Below are positions 14,225 through 22,645 of a stretch of 45,300 nucleotides of DNA, piece after piece. The notes beneath the pieces are model-generated. The model ran no database searches. It had not been told where the DNA came from and saw only the letters and a list, made by a program, of their open reading frames with translations. This stretch comes from Bacteroidota bacterium (GTDB lineage: Bacteria > Bacteroidota > Bacteroidia > Bacteroidales > Prolixibacteraceae): NCBI GenBank assembly GCA_023251455.1, contig JAHEYT010000053.1:1-45300 (forward strand), read 5' to 3'. The position numbers and the translations under genes are program-made. The first letter of the stretch is position 1; each line of letters starts with the position of its first letter.

Positions 14225-14239
14225 ATCAGTCCTTCAGAT

Positions 14240-16642
14240 ATGTTCAGTTTATTAAAAAAAGAAATTACCAGTTTTTTCGGATCACTCACCGGATATGTGG
14301 TTGTGTTTGTATTTCTGCTGGCTACAAGCTTGTTTTTATGGGTTTTCCCCGGAAACTATAATATTTTGGAGGGTGGATATGCTTCGCTCGACGGTTTATT
14401 CTCGTTGGCACCATGGGTGTATCTTTTCCTGGTTCCGGCAGTTACCATGCGCCTGTTTGCCGAAGAAAAAAGGTTGGGAACAATGGAAGTCTTGCTTACC
14501 CGTCCGCTTTCGGTCATGCAGATTGTTCTGGCCAAGTTTCTGGCCGGACTGTTGCTGGTTTCCATTTCGCTGCTGCCGACCCTGATTTATTTCTATTCGG
14601 TTTATGCATTGGGCAATCCGGTGGGATGCATCGATACTGGCAGTACCTGGGGCGCGTATTTCGGTTTGTTTTTTCTGGCAGCCATATATGTGGCTATCGG
14701 TTTGTTGGCTTCGGCGCTGACTGATAATCAAATATTTGCTTTTATTTTGGCGCTGTTCCTTTCATTCGTGGCATACCTTGGATTTGATTTTGTTGGAGCC
14801 ATGCAATTGCCATCGGCGTTTCAACAGTGGATAACCAGTTTTGGCATTAACGAACATTATGCGTCAATCAGCAGGGGAGTGGTCGATTCTCGCGATCTGG
14901 TTTATTTTATTTCGGTAGCCTTTATTTTTTTATTCATTACGAGCCGGATCATTCATTTTCATAAAGTCAATCTCCTGAAAGAAATCAAAACCGGAGCTTT
15001 AGTTTTAATTGGCATTTTATTCCTGAGTATTCTTTCAGGGCAACTGTTTTTTCGTTTGGACTTAACGGCTGAAAAACGATATTCTATTACTGATGTTTCC
15101 AAAAAGCTCGTTAAGAACCTCGAAAAGCCTGTAAACATTACCCTTTATCTGGATGGTGAGTTGCCGGCTGGTTTCCGGAAATTGAAAAAATCGATTCAGG
15201 AAAAGATTGCTGATTACAATGCCTATTCGTCGCAATTAATTAACCTGGTTGTGATTGACCCTTACGAGATTTCGGATGTCAAACGCCGCGATCAGCTTTT
15301 TGCAGAGCTGGCCGGAAAAGGACTTCAACCCACCGATATCCGCCAGAATACCGATCAGGGAACTATATCCCGACGTATTTTCCCAGGCGCATTGATTGAG
15401 TATGGCAACAAGCAGATTAGCGTCAATTTGTTGAAAAACAATCAGAATGCACATGCAGAAGTCAACCTGAACAATTCGATTGAAAGTCTGGAATATGAAT
15501 TTTCAGCAGCCTTTTCGGAATTGATGAGCCCTGAAAAACAGTCGGTTGCTTTTTTGACCGGTCAGGGCGAATTGAACGACCATGAAGTGCACGATATCGC
15601 CACCAGTTTGGCGGGAAAATATAATGTTTTTAATCTGACTGCATCCGAATTAGTATCGAATGGTTCGCGGATTAAGACTCTGATTGTGGCCAATCCGTCT
15701 CAGAAATTTACCGAAAACGATAAGTTTCAAATCGATCAGTATGCCATGAATGGCGGACGAATCCTGTGGCTGATCGATCCGGTTTCTGTTAGCCTGGATA
15801 GCTTGAGTACCGGGTACATGACTGTGGCATTTCCCCGAAACCTGAATCTGGACGATCAGTTGTTTCGCTATGGCATTCGCCTGAATGCGAATCTGGTTCA
15901 GGATGTCGAGTGTTTACTGATTCCTCTGGCTACTGGTTCTTCGTCCAAATTCACTCCGGTGCCTTGGTATTATTCACCATTGTTGATTCCTTCCGAAAAT
16001 CATGTGATCAGTAAAAGTCTGAACCGCATAAAGGGCGAGTTTGTCAGTTCAATTGATACTGTTGGAAAAGGCGATCAAGTGCGCAGAACTGTTATTCTGG
16101 CGACGTCGGCTTATTCGCTGGTTTCCGAAACTCCGGTGGAAGTTAGTTTGGCTAGTGCAAATAATCCAATTGATCGAAATTTGTTCCGGCAACCATCTCA
16201 AGCGATTGGGGTCTTGTTGGAAGGTACTTTTACTTCTGTATTCAAGAATAGAATGGTCGATTCGTTTGGCGTAAAATCTTCAGGAGTGAAAACCGAAAGC
16301 CAACCTACCAAAATGATTGTTTTTGCCGATGGAAATCTAATCGCCAATCAGTTCAGAATTTTAGCAGGAGTTCCGGAATACATGCCATTGGGTTTCGACC
16401 GTTTTTCGAAGCAGACTTTCGGAAATAAAGCATTGCTGCTCAATGCTGTGAATTATCTTTGCGACGATGAGGGTTTGATGGAATTGCGTTCACGGGTGTT
16501 TAAAATCAGGTTGCTCGATAAAGTCAGGCTCAAGGAAGGAAAATTAATGTGGCAATTGCTGAACGTGTTGTTCCCTATTCTGCTTATTTCGGCATTTGGA
16601 GCTGTGTATGTGTATGTTCGTCGCCGTAAATATAAATGCTGA
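14240..16642 (+). CDS. Fused GldF-GldG-type ABC transporter permease/auxiliary protein
   Basis: 800 residues. Residues 1-245 match GldF-type ABC-2 permeases: six membrane segments, starting MFSLLKKEITSFFGSLTGY, with EEKRLGTMEVLLTRPLS between TM2 and TM3. Residues 250-800 match GldG: a membrane anchor (about 249-268), then the large periplasmic region (FFRLDLTAEKRYSITDVSKK, VAFLTGQGELNDHEVHDIA) and a final anchor at about 770-790. In gliding Bacteroidota these are two proteins working with ATPase GldA, whose gene is not nearby. Here they form one uninterrupted frame. Non-gliding relatives keep such transporters with unknown substrate, so gliding cannot be assumed. TGA stop. Confidence 0.9.
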   Translation: MFSLLKKEITSFFGSLTGYVVVFVFLLATSLFLWVFPGNYNILEGGYASLDGLFSLAPWVYLFLVPAVTMRLFAEEKRLGTMEVLLTRPLSVMQIVLAKFLAGLLLVSISLLPTLIYFYSVYALGNPVGCIDTGSTWGAYFGLFFLAAIYVAIGLLASALTDNQIFAFILALFLSFVAYLGFDFVGAMQLPSAFQQWITSFGINEHYASISRGVVDSRDLVYFISVAFIFLFITSRIIHFHKVNLLKEIKTGALVLIGILFLSILSGQLFFRLDLTAEKRYSITDVSKKLVKNLEKPVNITLYLDGELPAGFRKLKKSIQEKIADYNAYSSQLINLVVIDPYEISDVKRRDQLFAELAGKGLQPTDIRQNTDQGTISRRIFPGALIEYGNKQISVNLLKNNQNAHAEVNLNNSIESLEYEFSAAFSELMSPEKQSVAFLTGQGELNDHEVHDIATSLAGKYNVFNLTASELVSNGSRIKTLIVANPSQKFTENDKFQIDQYAMNGGRILWLIDPVSVSLDSLSTGYMTVAFPRNLNLDDQLFRYGIRLNANLVQDVECLLIPLATGSSSKFTPVPWYYSPLLIPSENHVISKSLNRIKGEFVSSIDTVGKGDQVRRTVILATSAYSLVSETPVEVSLASANNPIDRNLFRQPSQAIGVLLEGTFTSVFKNRMVDSFGVKSSGVKTESQPTKMIVFADGNLIANQFRILAGVPEYMPLGFDRFSKQTFGNKALLLNAVNYLCDDEGLMELRSRVFKIRLLDKVRLKEGKLMWQLLNVLFPILLISAFGAVYVYVRRRKYKC

Positions 16643-16787
16643 TTTCTTTTGGATAAAATATTTACCGATCAATAGGTTAAAAATGGCAAAGTTTGTATAT
16701 TCGTGAGCTTCCGAATAATTGTATAGGAAAGTGATTTCAAGGCGAATAAATTGTAAAAAGAATATAAAACTCTAAAAAAATATATCG

Positions 16788-17918
16788 ATGAAATTTGTTG
16801 TTTCAAGTACCGAATTACTGAGTCATCTTTCTGCCATCAGCAAAGTGATCAATTCAAAAAATACACTTCCAATTCTCGACAATTATTTGTTTTTGCTGGA
16901 AGATAATCGTTTAACCGTAACTGCTTCCGACCTCGAATCAACTTTGATTACCAGCCTGGAACTGGAAAATACAAGCGGAACAGGAACCATTGCTGTGCCT
17001 GCAAAAAGGATGAACGACACATTGAAAGAGTTTCCGGAGCAACCGCTGACTTTCCAGATTGATCCTGAAACTTTCCAGATTGATATTTTTTCACAAAACG
17101 GTAAATTCAGTATTGTCGGTCAGAATGGCGAAGATTTTCCACAACAACCAATTCTGAATGAAATTGTTGCGTCAACCATTAACGTCAACCACAGCGTGCT
17201 GCTCAGCGGTATTAACAAAACTCTTTTTGCGACTGCTGATGATGAACTTCGCCCGGTAATGAATGGTATTTTCATTGAATTAACCACTGAGGACATGAAG
17301 TTCGTAGCTTCTGATGCTCACAAGTTGGTTCGTTACAAACGTTTCGATGCCAAAGCTGAAAAAGACGCATCATTTATCCTTCCGAAAAAACCGGCAGCAA
17401 TCCTGAAAAGTTTGCTTCCGAAAGAAGATTTTGATGTGAAGCTGGAGTTTGACGAAAAAAATGCATTTTTCACGCTGAGCAATTATAAGTTAATTTGCCG
17501 TTTGGTTGAAGGTAATTATCCAAGCTACAATTCGGTTATTCCGCAAAACAATCCGAATAAACTGGTTATCGACCGGGTTGAATTTTACAATACTGTACGT
17601 CGTGTATCGGTATTCTCTAATCAGGCAAGTAACCTGGTTCGGTTGAAATTAACTGAAAATCAGTTGGTTGTTTCTGCTCAGGATGTCGATTTTGCCATTT
17701 CTGCGGTTGAACGGTTGAATTGTCAGTACGAAGGTGAAGACATGGAAATCGGCTTCAAATCGACTTTCCTTCAGGAGATTTTATCAAACCTCTCAGTTAC
17801 TGATGTAAAAGTTGAACTTTCGGATCCAACCCGTGCAGGTTTGCTTTTACCAGCTGAAAATGAGAACGAAGAAGAAAATGTATTGATGCTTTTAATGCCA
17901 ATGATGATAAACGCCTGA
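16788..17918 (+). CDS. dnaN: DNA polymerase III beta subunit (sliding clamp)
   Basis: 376 residues, the usual DnaN length, with three clamp domains (about 1-120, 121-245, 246-376). Recognisable blocks are SKVINSKNTLPILDNYL, NGKFSIVGQNGEDFPQQP, DAHKLVRYKRF and the C-terminal LLLPAENE...LLMPMMINA. It forms a ring dimer that tethers the replicative polymerase to DNA. It is not next to dnaA here, as is common in Bacteroidota. It ends in TGA, followed by a terminator at 17938-17971. Confidence 0.97.
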   Translation: MKFVVSSTELLSHLSAISKVINSKNTLPILDNYLFLLEDNRLTVTASDLESTLITSLELENTSGTGTIAVPAKRMNDTLKEFPEQPLTFQIDPETFQIDIFSQNGKFSIVGQNGEDFPQQPILNEIVASTINVNHSVLLSGINKTLFATADDELRPVMNGIFIELTTEDMKFVASDAHKLVRYKRFDAKAEKDASFILPKKPAAILKSLLPKEDFDVKLEFDEKNAFFTLSNYKLICRLVEGNYPSYNSVIPQNNPNKLVIDRVEFYNTVRRVSVFSNQASNLVRLKLTENQLVVSAQDVDFAISAVERLNCQYEGEDMEIGFKSTFLQEILSNLSVTDVKVELSDPTRAGLLLPAENENEEENVLMLLMPMMINA

Positions 17919-17937
17919 TCTGATTCGGGCTCGCTGG

Positions 17938-17971
17938 AAAAACCTAATGGTGATGACCGTTAGGTTTTTTC
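17938..17971 (+). terminator. Rho-independent terminator after dnaN
   Basis: AAAACCTAA...TTAGGTTTTTT hairpin with GG/CC extending the stem inward, followed by T's, directly after the dnaN stop. Confidence 0.75.
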
Positions 17972-18007
17972 TTTTCTGAACAAATCCAATAACTTAAATA
18001 TATTCTC

Positions 18008-18808
18008 GTGAATTTGAACCTCAAAAATCCGTTGATTTTTCTTGATCTGGAAACAACTGGAATGAATATCGTGACAGACCGAATTGTTGAAATTGCCCTG
18101 ATTAAAGTTCATCCGGACGGAAAAGAAGAAGAAAAACAATACCGGATTAATCCGGAAATGCATATTCCGGAGGTTGTGACCAAAATTCATGGCATATCTG
18201 ACGAGGATGTAAAAGACAAGCCGACCTTTAAAGAAGTGGCAAAAACCATTGCCCAGTTTATGGAAGGCTGCGATTTTGCAGGGTTTAACTCCAACCGCTT
18301 TGATATACCGTTACTTGCTGAAGAGTTTTTGCGCGCTGACGTTGATCTGGATTTAAAAAAACGCAAATTTATTGACGTTCAGGCTATTTTTCACAAAATG
18401 GAAAAACGTACACTGGCCGCAGCTTATAAATTTTATTGTCAGAAACCGCTGGAAGATGCACACAGTGCGATGGCCGATACGAAGGCTACCTACGAAGTTT
18501 TAAAAGCCCAGCTCGATGTGTATAAAGACGAAGAATATGAGGATGCATATGGTAAAACTTCGAAGCCAATTGTCAATGATATTCAGTCGCTGAGCGAATT
18601 TTCTGCCTACGATACCAATGTCGATTTCGTTGGTCGTATTGTATATGACGAAAATGGTGTTGAAATCATCAATTTCGGAAAGAACAAGGGCGTTCCGGTT
18701 GAAAAAGTTTTGCGCGAACAACCTGGTTATTACGGGTGGATTTTGAATAGCGAATTCCCGCTGTACACCAAAAAGGTATTGACAGCAATAAAATTACGAA
18801 TGAAATAG
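18008..18808 (+). CDS. 3'-5' exonuclease, DnaQ/DEDDh family with DUF3820-like tail
   Basis: 266 residues, starting at GTG. The exonuclease domain (about 1-180) has the DEDDh residues: FLDLETTG (Asp, Glu), FAGFNSNRFDIPLL (Asp) and DAHSAMADTKAT (His, Asp). The C-terminal part (IVYDENGVEIINFGKNKGVP ... PGYYGWILNSEFPLYTKKVL) looks like the DUF3820/ExoX-type module. It is expected to degrade single-stranded or mismatched DNA 3' to 5' as a repair or proofreading nuclease. It is close to dnaN but separated by a terminator. I see no reason to call it the Pol III epsilon subunit specifically. Confidence 0.9.
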   Translation: MNLNLKNPLIFLDLETTGMNIVTDRIVEIALIKVHPDGKEEEKQYRINPEMHIPEVVTKIHGISDEDVKDKPTFKEVAKTIAQFMEGCDFAGFNSNRFDIPLLAEEFLRADVDLDLKKRKFIDVQAIFHKMEKRTLAAAYKFYCQKPLEDAHSAMADTKATYEVLKAQLDVYKDEEYEDAYGKTSKPIVNDIQSLSEFSAYDTNVDFVGRIVYDENGVEIINFGKNKGVPVEKVLREQPGYYGWILNSEFPLYTKKVLTAIKLRMK

Positions 18809-18815
18809 AATTGAA

Positions 18816-18861
18816 TGTAGAGACGCAATGATGTAGAGACGCAATGCATTGTGTCTCTACA
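18816..18861. repeat. Palindromic TGTAGAGACGCAATG repeat
   Basis: The half-site TGTAGAGACGCAATG at 18816-18830 is followed by a nearly perfect 30-bp palindrome at 18832-18861 built from the same half-site. This resembles a short palindromic repeat scattered through many Bacteroidota intergenic regions and may also end transcription of the exonuclease gene. Confidence 0.7.
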
Positions 18862-18876
18862 ATAAAATAATACCGT

Positions 18877-19491
18877 ATGAAAATAATTTGTGTTGGCCGA
18901 AACTATGTGGCTCATGCCAAAGAGTTGAATAACGAAATTCCTGCAGAACCGGTTTTGTTTATGAAACCTGATTCGGCGTTGCTCCGGAATAACGATCCGT
19001 TTTATATTCCCGATTGGTCGAACGATGTGCATCACGAAGTTGAACTGATTGTGAAAATTCATAAGTTGGGTAAAAACATCGAAAAGAAGTTTGCTCCTCG
19101 TTATTACAAGGAAATTGGACTTGGCATCGATTTTACGGCCCGCGATATTCAGAATGCCTTGAAAGATAAAGGATTGCCATGGGAGAAGTCTAAGGCGTTC
19201 GATCATTCTGCCGTGGTTTGTCCTGAATTTGTGCCTGTAGAATCATTCCCCGACCGGAATGCAATTCAATTTCGGTTGGATATCAATGGAAAAACAGTTC
19301 AGGAAGGAAATTCGGCTTTGATGATTTTCCCGATTGACGACATTATTGCGCATGTTTCGAAATACTTCACCCTGAAAATTGGTGATTTGATTTATACCGG
19401 AACACCGGCCGGTGTTGGTCCTGTAAAGGTTGGCGACCGCCTCGAAGGATATTTGGAAGGAAAGAAAATGTTCGACTTTCAGGTGAAATAA
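18877..19491 (+). CDS. Fumarylacetoacetate hydrolase (FAH) family protein
   Basis: 204 residues covering the FAH catalytic fold: MKIICVGRNYVAHAKEL, then VHHEVELIVKI (metal-binding Glu-x-Glu) and GIDFTARDIQ (Asp), with the closing block GDLIYTGTPAGVGPVKVGDRL. Short members of this family are acylpyruvate hydrolases, oxaloacetate decarboxylases or 2-hydroxy-hepta-diene-dioate isomerases. The physiological substrate is not deducible. Monocistronic between a palindromic repeat and the first ROK regulator. Confidence 0.93.
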   Translation: MKIICVGRNYVAHAKELNNEIPAEPVLFMKPDSALLRNNDPFYIPDWSNDVHHEVELIVKIHKLGKNIEKKFAPRYYKEIGLGIDFTARDIQNALKDKGLPWEKSKAFDHSAVVCPEFVPVESFPDRNAIQFRLDINGKTVQEGNSALMIFPIDDIIAHVSKYFTLKIGDLIYTGTPAGVGPVKVGDRLEGYLEGKKMFDFQVK

Positions 19492-19630
19492 CCGGTTGAG
19501 ACTTGTTTTATCGACAGCATAAATTCAGTGTTTCCTAATTGTAAAAAAAAATACAAAATCTGCCTTTAAATCCGGACATTCAGATCAATAGGGAAATGCT
19601 TTTTAATAAATTTTAATAACTTTATTGCAT

Positions 19631-19641
19631 CTGTTCAATAA
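19631..19641 (+). promoter_or_regulatory. Shared leader motif CTGTTCAATAA, copy 1
   Basis: CTGTTCAATAA lies 35 bp before the first ROK gene and recurs at 21336-21346, ten bases before the second. Both follow an ACTTTRTT box, so the two genes probably share a promoter/operator design. Confidence 0.35.
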
Positions 19642-19675
19642 TATGATTGATGGCTTACAATAAAGGATTAAAACT

Positions 19676-20920
19676 ATGACTCTGAATAATGGTTTGGCTC
19701 AGGTTTGTAGATCTTCTGTGGAACTGAATAAGTTAACACAGAAAAGGACAATTGTTGGATTACTTCATAAAGATGGATATACTTCGGCTCCGGAGTTAAG
19801 TAAAAAGCTTAAGATTAGCCTACCAAACTGCCTGAGTATTTTGAGCGATCTGATTGATTCAGGGTTTGTGAAAAACATTGGGATAGGAGAGTCAAGCGGT
19901 GGCCGGAAGCCCGCGCTTTATGGTTTATCCGAAAACGAGTGTTTTGTAATTGCCTGTGATGTCGCCCGTTTTTCTGCCAACATGACAATTCTCAACTGTG
20001 CAAATAAGTTTGTAAGCCCAATTGTATCGATTGAAACACATATTGATGATAATCAGTTCGTTGAAAAGTTATTCAATGCAGCAGATCACTTAATTCGCGA
20101 ACACCAGATCCCGGAAGAAAAAATTATGGGTTTTGGTGTTGATATGCCGGGATTGATCGATTCAAAGCTTGGAATAAATTATACGATAAAAAAAGAGAAA
20201 TTCCAGAATATAGGAGTACAATTGGCTCAACGATTTAAAAAACTGGTATATATCGATAATGATGCACGTATGCATGCGTACGGCGAATATTGTTTTGGGG
20301 CAGCAAAAGGCTACGAAAATGCCATTATCATCCATTGGAGTTGGGGGCTTGGGCTCGGGATTTTTGTAAATGGAAAGCTTTATAGCGGGAATAATGGTTT
20401 TGCCGGAGAGTTCTCGCATATTCCGATCGTGGAAAATGGCGATCTGTGCATTTGTGGAAAAAGAGGTTGTTTGGAGACGATTGCCTCGTCGAATACGATT
20501 ATAAAGCGAATAAAACAAGGGATTAGCGAAGGGGAGATATCTTCGGTTATCAATCAGTTTAAGGATAGTCCGGAAAGTGTTTCTCCGGAAGATGTAATTG
20601 CAGCCGCCAGATTAGGTGATGAATTCAGTATCTCGATATTGAATGAAATCGGCATTGGAATGGGCAAAGGACTTTCGTACATCATCCAGTTGTTGAATCC
20701 TGAAGTTATTGTATTAAGTGGCCCGATCTCGAAGGCCAATCAATATGTATTGTCACCCATACAGCAATCATTAAACCGCTTGTGTCTTGAAAAAATATCG
20801 GGGAATACCAATATCCTAATTTCAGACCAAGGTGATTTTTCGGCATTGCTTGGAACTTCGGAGATGGTTCTTCGGCAGATTTTTGCCGGATTAAATTTTA
20901 AACAGGAACACATCAGCTAA
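19676..20920 (+). CDS. ROK family transcriptional regulator (copy 1)
   Basis: 414 residues. The N-terminal winged helix (about 20-80: KRTIVGLLHKDGYTSAPELS ... GESSGGRKPALYGL) marks a DNA-binding NagC/XylR-type repressor rather than a sugar kinase. The ROK domain has an Asp-containing ATP/sugar site (GVDMPGLID, YIDNDARMHAYGEYCFG) and the zinc motif LCICGKRGCLETIAS (Cys-x-Cys-x4-Cys). ROK regulators often sense N-acetylglucosamine or related sugars, which suits the neighbouring PNGase F and SusCD genes. It is closely similar along its full length to the copy at 21356, so this is a tandem duplication. Confidence 0.93.
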   Translation: MTLNNGLAQVCRSSVELNKLTQKRTIVGLLHKDGYTSAPELSKKLKISLPNCLSILSDLIDSGFVKNIGIGESSGGRKPALYGLSENECFVIACDVARFSANMTILNCANKFVSPIVSIETHIDDNQFVEKLFNAADHLIREHQIPEEKIMGFGVDMPGLIDSKLGINYTIKKEKFQNIGVQLAQRFKKLVYIDNDARMHAYGEYCFGAAKGYENAIIIHWSWGLGLGIFVNGKLYSGNNGFAGEFSHIPIVENGDLCICGKRGCLETIASSNTIIKRIKQGISEGEISSVINQFKDSPESVSPEDVIAAARLGDEFSISILNEIGIGMGKGLSYIIQLLNPEVIVLSGPISKANQYVLSPIQQSLNRLCLEKISGNTNILISDQGDFSALLGTSEMVLRQIFAGLNFKQEHIS

Positions 20921-21355
20921 AATCATTCTAATAAGCTCGAATTAAAAAACAGGTATTAATCCTTCAAAATACCTGAATATCTTATCGCCATTCCTTAATT
21001 TTTTACTTTTAATAATCTGAATGTCTTTGGGTTATTATGCCATTCTGCTCGCAGGGTGGTTTATTCTGCGCATTTTTTGTTTATCGATCTATTTTCCTGA
21101 TTCACGGATTTCAGTTGCTGCAATACCTGAAGTTCGAATCATTTTTGTCTTTAATATTCTGATTAAATAATTGTTTCATAGGTTTTTGACTTGTTTAACA
21201 AACTTTATTTATTCCCTTACTCACGATTAATTGTTAAAATGTGTTATAAAGTATTTGTAAATTATAAAAACAATTAATTACTTTATAAAATAAATTAATA
21301 ACATTGTGGCTGATATTTATATATATTACTTTGTTCTGTTCAATAAGCGTTTCTC
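20921..21355 (+). promoter_or_regulatory. 435-bp intergenic region between the ROK genes, with shared leader motif
   Basis: No protein gene. The 3' half is very AT-rich and ends in a TTACTTTG box and the CTGTTCAATAA motif (21336-21346) shared with the first ROK gene. Short inverted repeats around 20951-20975 (AGGTATT/AATACCT) could end transcription of the first ROK gene. The region probably holds the promoter of the second ROK-susC-susD unit. Confidence 0.4.
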
Positions 21356-22600
21356 ATGGTTGAATCTAATGATATTTTAGCTCCTTGTTTTTCTGCAACT
21401 GATCTGAATAAAATCAGGCAGAAGAGAGAAATTCTGAATTGCCTTCATTTAACTGGAAATATTTCAGCTCCTCAATTGAGCAAATGGCTTCGAATAAGTT
21501 TGCCAACTTGTATTGCTTTGCTGAACGACCTTATTTCTATCGGGTATGTTGAAAATATTGGGATAGGAGAATCGAGTGGAGGAAGAAAACCAACACTTTA
21601 CGGACTGCCAGATAGTCGGTTTTATGTGATTGCCTGTGATTTTGGGCGGTTCTCGGCCAATATGGCTATTCTCGACTGTTTTAACCGTTTTGTGACGCCA
21701 ATTATTGAGATTGATACGCATATCGACGATTGCTTTTTAACTGAAAAACTCTACCATGCTGCACAAAATCTGATGTCTGATCATAAGATTTCCAACGAAA
21801 GAATATATGGAATTGGTGTTGATATGCCGGGATTGATTGATTCAACTGTGGGAATCAATTATACAATTCAGGAAAAGGACAGACAAAATATAAGGCGCGA
21901 TCTTCAAAAGAAATTCGGGAAACTCGTTTATGTTGATAATGACGCCCGTATGCACGCTTATGGTGAATACCGTTTTGGTTCAGCAAAAGGATATAATGAT
22001 GCCATTGTTATTCATTGGGGCTGGGGACTTGGCCTCGGAATATTTGTCAATGGCAATCTTTTTAGCGGTAATAATGGATTTGCCGGAGAGTTCTCGCATA
22101 TTCCGATTGTTGAAAACGGCGAATTGTGTATTTGTGGCAAGCGCGGATGCCTGGAGACCATCGCTTCTTCAAATACCATCATCAAACGGGTTCAGAAGGG
22201 GTTTGCCGACAACGAAATCTCATCGCTTATCAATCAGTTCGAAAACGATCAGGATAAAGTTACTCCTGAAGATGTAATTAACGCAGCCCGTCAGGGAGAC
22301 GAATTCTGCATTTCGATTTTGAATGAAGTCGGAAAAGCCATGGGCAAAGGGCTTGCTTATATTATTCAGTTGCTGAATCCTGAAGTGATTGTATTAAGCG
22401 GGCCTTTGTCAAAAGCCAGGCAATATGTTTTGTTTCCAATCCAACAGTCGCTTAACCGGCTTTGCCTGGAAAAAATATCAGGCAATACATCCATAATTAT
22501 TTCTGAAATGGGCGATCAATCGGCTTTGCTGGGAACTTCCGAAATGGTTTTTCAAATGGTTTTTACTGAAATTGAATTTGAAGGATTAACTATAAAATAG
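21356..22600 (+). CDS. ROK family transcriptional regulator (copy 2)
   Basis: 414 residues, the same architecture and length as the copy at 19676, with long identical stretches (VEN-G-LCICGKRGCLETIAS, IIQLLNPEVIVLSG). The most variable parts are the first 20 residues and positions in the winged helix (LRISLPTCIALLNDLISIGY versus LKISLPNCLSILSDLIDSGF). The two copies may therefore recognise similar but not identical operators. It lies 45 bp upstream of susC with no terminator between, so it is likely in the same transcript and autoregulating. Confidence 0.93.
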   Translation: MVESNDILAPCFSATDLNKIRQKREILNCLHLTGNISAPQLSKWLRISLPTCIALLNDLISIGYVENIGIGESSGGRKPTLYGLPDSRFYVIACDFGRFSANMAILDCFNRFVTPIIEIDTHIDDCFLTEKLYHAAQNLMSDHKISNERIYGIGVDMPGLIDSTVGINYTIQEKDRQNIRRDLQKKFGKLVYVDNDARMHAYGEYRFGSAKGYNDAIVIHWGWGLGLGIFVNGNLFSGNNGFAGEFSHIPIVENGELCICGKRGCLETIASSNTIIKRVQKGFADNEISSLINQFENDQDKVTPEDVINAARQGDEFCISILNEVGKAMGKGLAYIIQLLNPEVIVLSGPLSKARQYVLFPIQQSLNRLCLEKISGNTSIIISEMGDQSALLGTSEMVFQMVFTEIEFEGLTIK

Positions 22601-22645
22601 AATGATGCGTGAATATTACTTATTTCTTAATTTAAATTAAAACTA

